Numbered from the stretch's first letter, positions 7,536 to 14,674 are shown. The stretch: DNA of 14,968 nt from an uncultured Desulfomonile sp. (GCA_937915285.1 CALDNG010000191.1:1-14968); one strand, 5' to 3'. Numbers and translations are program-made. The notes: generated by a model from the letters alone, not told the origin.

Positions 7536-7567
7536 AAAAAAGCCGGCTCAATAATTGTGCCGGCTTT
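7536..7567 (-). terminator. intrinsic terminator of the HdrD-like gene
   Basis: On the minus strand AAAGCCGGC and GCCGGCTTT form a 9-bp stem with an 11-base loop, followed by a run of six T residues that begins in the stem. It lies about 38 bases after the stop of the minus-strand gene. Confidence 0.9.
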
Positions 7568-7604
7568 CTGTTATTTGTGTAAGGGTCGGTTACCCCGACT
7601 CAGA

Positions 7605-9221
7605 TCACATGTCGTCATCCTCATCTTCGCCCGGCCAGTCAAGGAACGGTTGTTCCTGTTCCACCATGGCGTTGACCATCATTTCAACCAAACCAGTGTA
7701 CCAGATTCCGGTCTTCTCATAAACCTCATACGTCTCCATGATGTCACGGATCTGGCCTTTACAGTTTGAGCACGGAGCGCAAACCATCTTCTTTAGTTCA
7801 GGGTCCATCTCGCCCTGAAACGCTCCGAGAATTTGCTGAAGTTTCTTTCGGCCGGAAAGCTTGATTTTCCAGTCTGTAAAGTTGCCCGAACTCATGATAG
7901 CAAAGCCGGAACCTCCACCGCAGCAATAATTCTCAACTCCGTGAGGAGTCATTTCCCTGAAACGGCCAGGAGGTGTTATGGCCCTAAGTACTTCGCGCTG
8001 AGGCTTCACTATACCCATGAGTCTCACTGCGTTACATGGGTCATGCAAAGTCACGGGGAAATCATTCTTGGACGGATCAAATTTGATCTTTCCTGATTTC
8101 ACAATGTCCCATAGTAAAGTGTATGAACTCTCTCTCGGGATCAACTGATCGCCTGGAAGAAGTCTGTCTGCGATGACCGATAGAGCCTTATGAGCGTGAC
8201 CGCATTCCCCTATGACGATCTTTTTCACACCCAATTCCCTGGCAATCTCGAGATGCTTTATGGCTACTCTCGCAAACTGAACATCATCGTACCACAGGCC
8301 ATAATTGACGGCGTCATAGCCCACCAGGTCCGTAGAAATCGTATAGTCGATACCGGCGGCGTCAAAAAGTATTGCAAACGCCATCGGATTCTCCGGCCAG
8401 GACATAAATTCCCCCGCATTGTGGACGAGGAGAATCTCGGCGCCTTTTTTGTTTAGGGGTATCTTAATTCTCTTGCCGGTTTTTTCCTCTATATCGTCCT
8501 CGAGGTACTCTATGATGTCTCCAATGGCGGCCGTCGTCATTCCTGTGCTGGATCCGAATTTTAGATGTTTTACTGATCCCTTCTCATGAATCTCAGCGGC
8601 TGCTATTCCGAGTTCCTGACTGAAGAGTTTTCTAAGTTCGTGAGTGATCAGTCCATTATCCACGCCGACTGGACAAACCGAGGCGCAGCGACGGCAAAGT
8701 GTGCAGCGATATGCCAATTCCGCCAATCGGGCCACCAGATCCCAGTTAAGGTCGATGTCATGTCCTCTGAAACCGGCCAGTATCTTTCCGCCCGGTGATA
8801 GATACTTCTTGGCGACTTTTCTCAAAACGTCAGCTCTAAAGGTTGGCCGGTAAATGTCCTTGTGTCCGCTAGCTTCAAAAACCGGGCAGGCATCAGCGCA
8901 TGTCTGGCATTTTGCGCAATACTCCAAAGACAACATTAGTGGCTGCATGAAAGTCCAATTGTTCTCTTTGGTCATCAATTTCTCTAATCCCGAAAGAAAC
9001 GATGCGACAAGTTTTTCTTCCTCTTCGGGAGTTTGAGGTTTGGGGAGTGTCAAGGCGCTTACGCCGTCAAGGGAATGTTCCCATCGTGTCTTCTGATCAT
9101 CTGTCAAAGGAGCTACTGGACTCTCTTTATAATTCTCATAAGGCGGAGGAAGAGTCGCGAAATTCTGTGGATTCAGGTCAACCAGCTGCTCGCCGGGTTT
9201 TGATATTTCTTCAGGTTTCAT
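7605..9221 (-). CDS. HdrD-like Fe-S oxidoreductase subunit (DsrK/TmcB/HmcF-type)
   Basis: A 538-residue cytoplasmic Fe-S protein. After an unusual N-terminal region of about 95 residues come two [4Fe-4S] motifs: Cys102, 105, 108, 112 (CAKCQTCADACP) and Cys173, 176, 179, 183 (CTLCRRCASVCP). The C-terminal CCG-type domain contains ECGH (Cys340), DPC (Cys396), CCGGG (Cys433-434) and CAPCSNC (Cys481, 484, 487). In HdrB/HdrD this binds the noncubane cluster that handles disulfides. One complete CCG set is seen, as in DsrK. The tail is strongly acidic. ATG 9221 has GGAGG at 7 bases and lies 15 bases after the cytochrome b gene. It probably exchanges electrons between quinol (through the membrane partner) and a cytoplasmic thiol/disulfide acceptor. 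The exact subfamily is uncertain. Confidence 0.88.
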   Translation of the reverse strand: MKPEEISKPGEQLVDLNPQNFATLPPPYENYKESPVAPLTDDQKTRWEHSLDGVSALTLPKPQTPEEEEKLVASFLSGLEKLMTKENNWTFMQPLMLSLEYCAKCQTCADACPVFEASGHKDIYRPTFRADVLRKVAKKYLSPGGKILAGFRGHDIDLNWDLVARLAELAYRCTLCRRCASVCPVGVDNGLITHELRKLFSQELGIAAAEIHEKGSVKHLKFGSSTGMTTAAIGDIIEYLEDDIEEKTGKRIKIPLNKKGAEILLVHNAGEFMSWPENPMAFAILFDAAGIDYTISTDLVGYDAVNYGLWYDDVQFARVAIKHLEIARELGVKKIVIGECGHAHKALSVIADRLLPGDQLIPRESSYTLLWDIVKSGKIKFDPSKNDFPVTLHDPCNAVRLMGIVKPQREVLRAITPPGRFREMTPHGVENYCCGGGSGFAIMSSGNFTDWKIKLSGRKKLQQILGAFQGEMDPELKKMVCAPCSNCKGQIRDIMETYEVYEKTGIWYTGLVEMMVNAMVEQEQPFLDWPGEDEDDDM

Positions 9222-9236
9222 TTTATATCCTCCGGA

Positions 9237-10169
9237 TTATTTCTCTTCTTTTTTGGTCCATGGATTGGTTGTGGCAATTTCAGCCCAGTTCCTTCTACCT
9301 CCCTGAGCGTCGATGTGCGCCGCAGACCATGTCACTGGATAGCCAAGGTAAGTTTTTATCTTTGCGTCAACTCCGGGATCCCCACGGTTGGGATCATCAT
9401 CAAACTTGACCTTGTCCCACATAAAGTATTTTGAAACCATGTGCGTCATGTGAGTAAACGGAAAGTAAGCGAAGAAACCAAGGAATATCAGTAAATTCAG
9501 GTAATGCATCAGGGAGAGTTGAGCCTTCATCGGGCTAAATGTTATTATACTAACAAGATATTCTCTTGAAATTGCAAAGCCTGGATCCTGAAACCACACC
9601 AACAGACCTGTTAGGAAAATGGCGCCCAGCCAAATCAGGTTCATGTAATCAATTGGCGCAGATACTTCGCTAAGTTCGGTGTCGGTCATTCTTTTTATGA
9701 CCAGTCCTACGACTCCTATTAGACCCAGAATATATCCGACTACTCCAAAAAGAATCGTCAGTGACTGAACAAAACTCCCGATAGCGGTTGCTGGAGGTAA
9801 CCCCAACAATTGCAAAAAAGCTCCAATTGTCAGGAAAGCCAATCCTGCGATCGAAAGATACAGCCCGAAGTGAAACGGAAAAGACCAATACCAAAGTGAT
9901 TTGTTGTCCTCATAGAGAGCCCGGATAAAAAGAATCTCCGGCAGCATGAACATATACATAGCCATGTGATCCTTGTGGCGTTCCTGCTTCCAGTGATCGA
10001 TCTCTTCATAGAACGAACCACCATAGGATTTGTGTTTTCCTTCATGAGGAATCGGGTACAATTCCCAGCGGACATGCATGGGCATGGTGGCATACTTAAG
10101 TAATTTGGCTGCAAATCCCACAATGAAGATAGCGCCGCACAAATAAGTCAGAATCTGAATCCAGCTCAT
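9237..10169 (-). CDS. NarI-like membrane cytochrome b subunit (DsrM/TmcC/HdrE-type)
   Basis: A 310-residue integral membrane protein with about five transmembrane segments (near residues 4-24, 92-122, 136-158, 176-193 and 219-240). His100, His222, His240 and His243, in or at the ends of helices, are candidate axial ligands for two b hemes, as in nitrate reductase gamma and DsrM. A hydrophilic insert after helix 1 carries RWELYPIPHE and YGGSFYEE, a motif I associate with Hdr-linked cytochromes of sulfate reducers. The start at 10169 is preceded by a strong GGAGAGGAG; the frame is open to 10238, but that adds 23 residues without a ribosome site. It is the first gene of a two-gene unit with the HdrD-like subunit and should connect it to menaquinone. 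Confidence 0.87.
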   Translation of the reverse strand: MSWIQILTYLCGAIFIVGFAAKLLKYATMPMHVRWELYPIPHEGKHKSYGGSFYEEIDHWKQERHKDHMAMYMFMLPEILFIRALYEDNKSLWYWSFPFHFGLYLSIAGLAFLTIGAFLQLLGLPPATAIGSFVQSLTILFGVVGYILGLIGVVGLVIKRMTDTELSEVSAPIDYMNLIWLGAIFLTGLLVWFQDPGFAISREYLVSIITFSPMKAQLSLMHYLNLLIFLGFFAYFPFTHMTHMVSKYFMWDKVKFDDDPNRGDPGVDAKIKTYLGYPVTWSAAHIDAQGGRRNWAEIATTNPWTKKEEK

Positions 10170-10270
10170 TTCTCCTCTCCTTCCGCCATGTAACAAAATT
10201 TTATTCAGGAATGATAAGCCACGTTTTGAATAAGCCAAGCTATCCTTAACAGGATATCATTTTACCGTGG

Positions 10271-10279
10271 ATTATACCA
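10271..10279 (-). promoter_or_regulatory. extended -10 promoter of the cytochrome b/HdrD unit
   Basis: On the minus strand TGG precedes a perfect TATAAT, matching the extended -10 consensus TGnTATAAT. The -35 is poor, as expected for this class. The start point would lie near 10264, giving a leader of about 95 bases. Confidence 0.6.
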
Positions 10280-10346
10280 CAGTTTTGAGATGTTAATTTG
10301 TATCTTTTTCTTGTTTGAAAGTGAAGTTTTGGCAATTTCCATAAAA

Positions 10347-10374
10347 GGCCGGATCTCTGATTAGCAATCGGCCT
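10347..10374 (-). terminator. possible second hairpin terminator after the ATPase gene
   Basis: AGGCCGAT on the minus strand pairs with ATCCGGCCT, leaving a one-base bulge and a 12-base loop. Only about four T residues follow. It could back up the terminator at 10446-10472. Confidence 0.35.
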
Positions 10375-10445
10375 CATAGCAGAAAACAATCATTACATAC
10401 AATCCCGTCACAACTATCCGAAAAGATGAGTGAACCGGCCGTGTG

Positions 10446-10472
10446 AAAAAAGGCGCAAAAGTACTTTTTGCC
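10446..10472 (-). terminator. intrinsic terminator of the ATPase gene
   Basis: On the minus strand GCAAAA and TTTTGC form a 6-bp stem with a 5-base loop, then GCC and six T residues. It lies about 80 bases after the ATPase stop. The stem is AT-rich, so strength is moderate. Confidence 0.5.
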
Positions 10473-10547
10473 ACGACTAAACCGGAGCCAATCCAATGAC
10501 ATGATCTTTGATTAACTGCGGTGATTTGGAAGTTCTGTATCTACAGG

Positions 10548-11771
10548 CTATTTCCCATGAACCTTGTGGTCTGAGGATTCCATTTCCCAATCACCATCGT
10601 AATCCGGTTCGGTCTCGATGGGCATGTCCTCCATATCGGGTAAAGGTTCATCGGCAAAGTCTGCCCTGAAGAACTTATTCACCCACTGCTGTCCCCAGGG
10701 ATCCTCTTCCAGAAAGTAACGCATATCCCCTACAGACTTGAGATTCCGGAACTGAGTCCACCCTTCTACATCCATCATGAGGGTTAATTCTTCCGGAACT
10801 GAATCTGACCAATCTATGAAATACGGAGAATGAGAACTCATCAAAACCTGTTTCCCAGGGTTGGCGGCCGAGAAACGGTGCATCAAGCCGTAAAGTACCC
10901 TCAGCCTGTTGGGATTGAGGTACGTTTCCGGCTCTTCTATGAAGAAAATCCTGGGCTGATCAGGTAGATTGAACAGGGTGCATAGCGCCAGGAAAACAAG
11001 GAACCCATCGGATAACTGTGGACCTACAAAATATCCGGACTTGTTCTCCTCTTCTACTCCTATGCCTACCTGATGCGGGTCTCCAAGGTGGGGAGTAAAA
11101 ATTCGCTTGATTCCAGGAATACATCTCTTAACTTCCTGAACTATGCGGTAAAAATTCTCAGGATGATTCCTTTCCAGATGATGAAATACTGCAGCGAGAT
11201 TTTCACCGGTATGATCAAGAAGATACGAATCCTGAACTGCTGACGGTTTCTTGATCAAGTCGGGAATGAATCTATAGCGCTTGATTTTGGAAAGGTATTG
11301 AGCCACTGAACGAATGCGCTTTTCAGAATCATTCCAGGCATGGCCCTTTCTCATCTGCGCCATTTTGGATTCCCGAGCTTTCACGTCATTGATCGTGAAA
11401 AGTATCTCGCCCTGCACCTCCTGAAGAGTTTCTTCTTTTATGAGGTACTCATTTCGCCTGATCTCGGTGAATACTATTGAGTAGCTGTAATTAAGGCCTT
11501 CTACCTCCAGCGTAACCTCAAAGTGTAGATCAAGGTCCTGCTGGTCGGAGAGGCTTTTTTCTTTCCTGCTCAATGTCTGTCTGAAAGTGAAAGGTCCGGG
11601 GCCAAATGCGCTACTGAACGGACCAGAGGCCAGGAAACTCATCATCAGAAGAAAGTTCCCCAAATTAGATTTTCCAGTCCCATTGGGTCCAATGAAAATA
11701 TTCAAAGGTCTGACATCAAATTCAGCTTCTTTGAAATTCTTGAAATTCTTGACTCTGATACTCTTGATCAT
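10548..11771 (-). CDS. AAA/ABC-type predicted ATPase (RecF/SMC-like, COG4637-like)
   Basis: A 407-residue P-loop ATPase of the AAA_15/AAA_21 group. The N-terminus IKSIRVKNFKNF is the usual first strand of RecF/OLD/SMC-like heads. Walker A is GPNGTGKS (29-36), a signature-like QLSDG lies at 252-256, and Walker B is IFFIEEPE (275-282) followed by TYLNP. A switch histidine occurs in MSSHSP (311-316). About 140 residues with several basic stretches lie between the two halves. There is no TOPRIM domain, unlike OLD nucleases. The C-terminal 35 residues are very acidic. The ATG at 11771 has AAAGGA at a rather long spacing. It stands alone, more than 300 bases from both minus-strand neighbours. Its role is unknown. 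Confidence 0.85.
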   Translation of the reverse strand: MIKSIRVKNFKNFKEAEFDVRPLNIFIGPNGTGKSNLGNFLLMMSFLASGPFSSAFGPGPFTFRQTLSRKEKSLSDQQDLDLHFEVTLEVEGLNYSYSIVFTEIRRNEYLIKEETLQEVQGEILFTINDVKARESKMAQMRKGHAWNDSEKRIRSVAQYLSKIKRYRFIPDLIKKPSAVQDSYLLDHTGENLAAVFHHLERNHPENFYRIVQEVKRCIPGIKRIFTPHLGDPHQVGIGVEEENKSGYFVGPQLSDGFLVFLALCTLFNLPDQPRIFFIEEPETYLNPNRLRVLYGLMHRFSAANPGKQVLMSSHSPYFIDWSDSVPEELTLMMDVEGWTQFRNLKSVGDMRYFLEEDPWGQQWVNKFFRADFADEPLPDMEDMPIETEPDYDGDWEMESSDHKVHGK

Positions 11772-12086
11772 TTCGGCCGCTGTCCTTTCTCAAATCCCCA
11801 TCTCGGCCCCCCGAAATTGATGAAAATAGTACTAAACCTTTGTAATATATTCATGACCTGTTTCTTCGCCGCATAATGTCTTCGCTCAACGCAAGTAAGG
11901 CGTGTGAACCGATGTTAACTTTAGGGAATAGCCCGCTCTTAATGTGAGAGGGCTGTCCCTATTGCGCATTTTGTATTGCAAATGGTTTTTTCAAAGATTT
12001 GCCATGATAGCATTCAAAACGGGCCACGCCAGGGCGTACGTCACGCTTGTAAACTAATCAATTTGGCATCAACCAATTCAATTAAA
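11772..12086. other. intergenic region between ilvC and the ATPase gene
   Basis: These 315 bases contain no ORF with a plausible ribosome site. I see no convincing ilvC terminator; the only strong structure is the interrupted hairpin at 11922-11961. The ATPase promoter must lie here, but no hexamer pair stands out. Confidence 0.55.
11922..11961. repeat. long interrupted hairpin, no T-run
   Basis: TAGGGA pairs with TCCCTA, AGCCC with GGGCT and TCT with AGA, about 14 bp in all, around a 7-base loop with small internal bulges. Neither side has a T-run, so it is not a standard intrinsic terminator. Confidence 0.5.
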
Positions 12087-13094
12087 TCATTTTTCCTCGA
12101 GGGGAGCTGATATCCAACTCATCATTGATCTGAGTTTTGCACCAACAGATTCTATCTGATGCTCCTCTCCCATCCGCTCTTTTGCTTTGAACACGGGCCT
12201 ACCGGCCTGATTTTCCAGTATCCATTCCCTGGCAAACTCGCCGGTCTGGATTTCAGAAAGGATCTTCTTCATTTCCAACTTTGTTCTATCATCAACAATA
12301 CGCGGTCCTCTGGTCAGATCACCGTACTCCGCTGTGTTGCTGACCGAATATCGCATCCTTCCAATGCCGCCTTCATAAATCAGATCAACTATCAGCTTTA
12401 ATTCGTGCAGGCATTCAAAATAGGCAATCTCGGGTTGATATCCCGCTTCCACGAGGGTCTCAAAACCGGCTTGAATGAGTTGGGTGACACCCCCGCAAAG
12501 AACCGCCTGTTCGCCAAACAGATCTGTTTCGGTTTCTTCCTTAAACGAGGTTTCAATTACGCCGGCCCTGGCGCTTCCAATACCGCTGGCGTACGCCATG
12601 CCCGTTTTCCAACAGTTGCCGGTGGCGTCCTGATAAACTGCCAGCAGAGCCGGAACACCGAAATTTTCCTTATACATTCTCCTCACAAGGTGTCCGGGAC
12701 CCTTGGGAGCAACCATGAATACATCGATGTCCTTTTCAGGTTCGATCTGACCGAAGTGGATGTTAAACCCATGAGCGAAAGCAAGAGCTTTTCCGCTTGT
12801 GAGATTAGGCGCAATTTTGGTTTTGTACAGTTCAGCCTGTATTTCATCAGGCACAAGAACCATGATGATGTCAGCGGACTTTACCGCCGCATCTACTTCC
12901 ATCACAGTTAGCCCGTCCCCGGTTACCTTGTTCCATCTTCGACTGCTTTTCTGCAGACCTACTATAACCTTTACGCCTGAATCCTTCAGGTTTAGGGCAT
13001 GAGCATGTCCCTGACTACCGTAGCCAATTACTGCAACTGTCTTATCTTTCAGAAAAGCCTGGTCGGCGTCTTTATCATAGAATATCCTGGCCAA
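12087..13094 (-). CDS. ilvC: ketol-acid reductoisomerase
   Basis: IlvC converts 2-acetolactate or 2-aceto-2-hydroxybutyrate to the dihydroxy acids of valine, leucine and isoleucine synthesis, using Mg2+ and a nicotinamide cofactor. At 335 residues it is the short (class I) form. The Rossmann motif is [13 protein letters not shown] (24-36). His108 in AHGFN, Asp191 and Glu195 in DLFGEQ, Glu227 and Glu231 in ECLHE, and Ser252 match the catalytic and metal residues. The cofactor loop is LQKSSRRW (47-54), which departs from the common LRxGSxSW. The start is TTG at 13094 with GAGGAG 5 bases upstream. The gene stands alone, without ilvB or ilvN, and has its own extended -10 promoter and a leader of about 175 bases. 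Confidence 0.97.
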   Translation of the reverse strand: MARIFYDKDADQAFLKDKTVAVIGYGSQGHAHALNLKDSGVKVIVGLQKSSRRWNKVTGDGLTVMEVDAAVKSADIIMVLVPDEIQAELYKTKIAPNLTSGKALAFAHGFNIHFGQIEPEKDIDVFMVAPKGPGHLVRRMYKENFGVPALLAVYQDATGNCWKTGMAYASGIGSARAGVIETSFKEETETDLFGEQAVLCGGVTQLIQAGFETLVEAGYQPEIAYFECLHELKLIVDLIYEGGIGRMRYSVSNTAEYGDLTRGPRIVDDRTKLEMKKILSEIQTGEFAREWILENQAGRPVFKAKERMGEEHQIESVGAKLRSMMSWISAPLEEK

Positions 13095-13162
13095 TTTTTC
13101 TCCTCGGATGAGCGCTTGACGCTCTCTAAATATTTTGTCGGCTGGCAGTTTACCAAAAACAT
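13049..13162 (-). CDS. possible upstream ORF overlapping the ilvC start
   Basis: A 37-codon ORF starts with ATG at 13162, preceded by TAGGAG four bases away, a better start signal than many real genes here. It ends 45 bases inside ilvC in another frame. The peptide has no run of branched-chain residues (it begins MFLVNCQP), so a classic attenuation leader is unlikely. It could act by translational coupling or interference with the ilvC TTG start. It may be fortuitous. Confidence 0.3.
   Translation of the reverse strand: MFLVNCQPTKYLESVKRSSEEKNWPGYSMIKTPTRLF
13110..13124 (-). promoter_or_regulatory. hairpin just before the ilvC ribosome site
   Basis: GAGCG and CGCTC form a 5-bp GC-rich stem with loop TCAAG, ending four bases before the GAGGAG of ilvC and lying inside the upstream ORF. 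It could affect ribosome access. Confidence 0.35.
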
Positions 13163-13275
13163 AAAACTCCTACAAGGCTGCGATCTAACAAAAAGTTAGC
13201 AGGGCAGTCACTAGAGGAAATATGAGATGTCTTGTGCGTTTTTAAAGCCAGTCTATAAATAATTCACCCGACAAC

Positions 13276-13284
13276 ATTATAGCA
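13276..13284 (-). promoter_or_regulatory. extended -10 promoter of ilvC
   Basis: On the minus strand TGC precedes a perfect TATAAT, with a partial -35 match (ATGATT) 17 bases upstream. Transcription would begin near 13269, just past the end of the serine acetyltransferase gene. Confidence 0.6.
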
Positions 13285-13296
13285 GGAAGCAATCTG

Positions 13297-14280
13297 CTAA
13301 TCATCAGATATTTTGCTCCGGTCCTCTTTAAAGACATGCCTGGGGGCTTCAATGAGTACCGTGGTGTCTGGAGGAACGGACGAAGTTAACCATACATTTC
13401 CTCCAATTACGCATCTGGCTCCTATCACTGTGTCCCCTCCAAGTATTGTAGCCTGAGCGTAAATCGTTACATCATCCTCAATAGTGGGATGTCTTTTGGC
13501 GCCCCTCAAAGCATTCCCGCCCTCTGATTCACGGGGAACTGAAAGCGCGCCCAATGTGACTCCCTGGTAGATTCTGACTCTATCCCCAATATTGGTGGTT
13601 TCGCCAATGACCACCCCGGTCCCATGATCTATGAAGAAGTCCGATCCTATGGTAGCTCCGGGATTTATGTCTATTCCCGTGAGTGAATGGGCATGTTCAG
13701 TCATTATTCTGGGCATTAGCGGAATTTGCCTGAGGAAGAGTTCATGTGCCACCCTGTACACAAAAATTGCATATAGGCCAGGGTAGGAGAACACTATCTC
13801 ATCAAGGCTCTTTGCCGCAGGGTCCCCGTCGTAGTGAGCCATGACGTCCCGACTAAGTATTCTGCGAAGGTCCGGGAGTCGTTCAACGAACAAAATCGCT
13901 TCTTCCCGTCCCCTGTCGATGCACTTTACACAGATGTTATCGGCCCTGCGGCATTCGTGCCTTATGCTTCGCGATATCTGAGCCGACAAAGCCTCGTAAA
14001 GTTGAATCATCTCGTTACCGAGATGGTATTCAAGGGTCTGGCTGCTTAACTCCTGTTTTCCGAAAAATCCCGGAAACAGAAGATCCTGAAGTATTCCAAG
14101 TATTCTGATGATCTCATCTTTTGATGGTATGAGCGCAGCGCCTACATGGTCCACCGTGGTCTTGTCCGTGCATGTCTGCACCATGGCGGCGATGCTTTTT
14201 CTTAACCTTTCTTCCTGCAAAGGCAACAGAGTGTCTTCCTGAAACTCACAAACATCCTCAAATTTTGCTTTTTGGCCCAT
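13297..14280 (-). CDS. cysE: serine O-acetyltransferase, long (EpsC-like) form
   Basis: The enzyme acetylates L-serine with acetyl-CoA as the first committed step of cysteine synthesis. Numbered from the ATG at 14280 it has 327 residues. The C-terminal half is a left-handed beta-helix of hexapeptide repeats. DINPGA and DHGTGVVIGE contain the equivalents of the E. coli catalytic Asp143 and His158 (Asp204 and His219 here), and YQGVTLGAL follows. The alpha-helical N-terminal half, including GDPAAKS and YPGLYAIFVYRVAHEL, marks the long form found in Bacteroidetes and deltaproteobacteria. It also carries cysteines 110, 117 and 120. An in-frame TTG at 14289 is an alternative start. The gene is downstream of the HTH/Zn-ribbon gene and has its own candidate promoter. 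Confidence 0.92.
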   Translation of the reverse strand: MGQKAKFEDVCEFQEDTLLPLQEERLRKSIAAMVQTCTDKTTVDHVGAALIPSKDEIIRILGILQDLLFPGFFGKQELSSQTLEYHLGNEMIQLYEALSAQISRSIRHECRRADNICVKCIDRGREEAILFVERLPDLRRILSRDVMAHYDGDPAAKSLDEIVFSYPGLYAIFVYRVAHELFLRQIPLMPRIMTEHAHSLTGIDINPGATIGSDFFIDHGTGVVIGETTNIGDRVRIYQGVTLGALSVPRESEGGNALRGAKRHPTIEDDVTIYAQATILGGDTVIGARCVIGGNVWLTSSVPPDTTVLIEAPRHVFKEDRSKISDD

Positions 14281-14310
14281 CTGAAACAAATACTCCGCTA
14301 TTTTTCAAAA

Positions 14311-14319
14311 AGTATATCA
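14311..14319 (-). promoter_or_regulatory. extended -10 promoter of the serine acetyltransferase gene
   Basis: On the minus strand TGA precedes TATACT (five of six consensus bases) in extended -10 configuration. The start point would be near 14304, leaving a leader of about 24 bases. Confidence 0.5.
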
Positions 14320-14326
14320 CGCTTTG

Positions 14327-14347
14327 GAAAGGTTACATAAGCCTTTC
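14327..14347. promoter_or_regulatory. inverted repeat over the cysE -35 region, operator candidate
   Basis: GAAAGG and CCTTTC are separated by 9 bases, centred on the place where the -35 of the cysE promoter falls. No T-run follows on either strand, so an operator is more likely than a terminator. Confidence 0.45.
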
Positions 14348-14350
14348 AAG

Positions 14351-14674
14351 TCAGTGATTGTCGCGCTGTTTTATACCAAACAGCGGTGGTGAAATCGCTT
14401 CCGATCTACATACGGGGCAGCGTCCAGGAGAAGAGACCCTGTCTCTCTTTCTGAAGACAAATCCGCACCCGAGGCAGCGCGCTGGCTGCGTTATGATTTC
14501 CTGGCCATGTCCGAGAGATTTCTTGATATGCGGCAAATCATCAAGAACGTCTTTTTCCTTGATACCAAGTATCTTGGATATCGATTTGGAAGTATATTCC
14601 CCATGAACAAGCAATTCATGAATCAATTTACGAATTGTTGGAATCTTATCGCTCCGTCCATTCCGGTCTGGCAA
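14351..14674 (-). CDS. HTH plus zinc-ribbon transcriptional regulator (COG3357-like)
   Basis: A 107-residue protein with a predicted winged-helix/HTH region (about 12-52, with [19 protein letters not shown] as the likely core) followed by a zinc ribbon with Cys67 and Cys70 (CLGC) and Cys86 and Cys89 (CPVC). This HTH/Zn-ribbon fusion is the predicted-regulator family COG3357, shared with archaea; its targets are not known to me. The frame opens with TTG at 14674 and no ATG or GTG lies between it and the upstream stop, so TTG is the likely start, with only a weak AAGAA before it. It is divergent from ssb and about 70 bases upstream of the serine acetyltransferase gene. Confidence 0.8.
   Translation of the reverse strand: MPDRNGRSDKIPTIRKLIHELLVHGEYTSKSISKILGIKEKDVLDDLPHIKKSLGHGQEIITQPARCLGCGFVFRKRDRVSSPGRCPVCRSEAISPPLFGIKQRDNH

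Larger units (their letters stand above)
10280..10547. other. intergenic region without a gene
   Basis: Between the promoter of the cytochrome b unit and the ATPase stop I see no ORF with a ribosome site. It holds two minus-strand hairpins, listed separately at 10347-10374 and 10446-10472, and nothing else I can name. Confidence 0.6.

Noticed and set aside
9002..9409. Plus-strand ORF of 135 codons across the HdrD/cytochrome b junction
   Set aside because: It is antisense to two well-supported genes and lacks protein-like features.
7605..10169. Canonical dsrMKJOP operon
   Set aside because: Only the M- and K-like genes are present, flanked by terminators, and the Fe-S motifs (CAKCQTCADACP) are not clearly those of DsrK, so I give no gene symbol.
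10548..11771. Anti-phage defence system built on the AAA ATPase (OLD/Gabija, Septu or PARIS type)
   Set aside because: There is no TOPRIM domain and no partner nuclease, HNH or toxin gene adjacent on either side, so a defence call is unsupported.
11957..11990. Plus-strand terminator (CATTT/AAATG followed by T-run)
   Set aside because: The stem is only 5 bp and AT-rich, and no plus-strand gene lies upstream.
12405..12911. Plus-strand ORF of 168 codons inside ilvC
   Set aside because: It lies wholly antisense to a highly conserved gene, with no recognisable motif and no supporting ribosome site.
13095..13270. T-box, riboswitch or attenuator leader for ilvC
   Set aside because: There is no T-box core, no terminator/antiterminator pair with a T-run, and no branched-chain-rich leader peptide.
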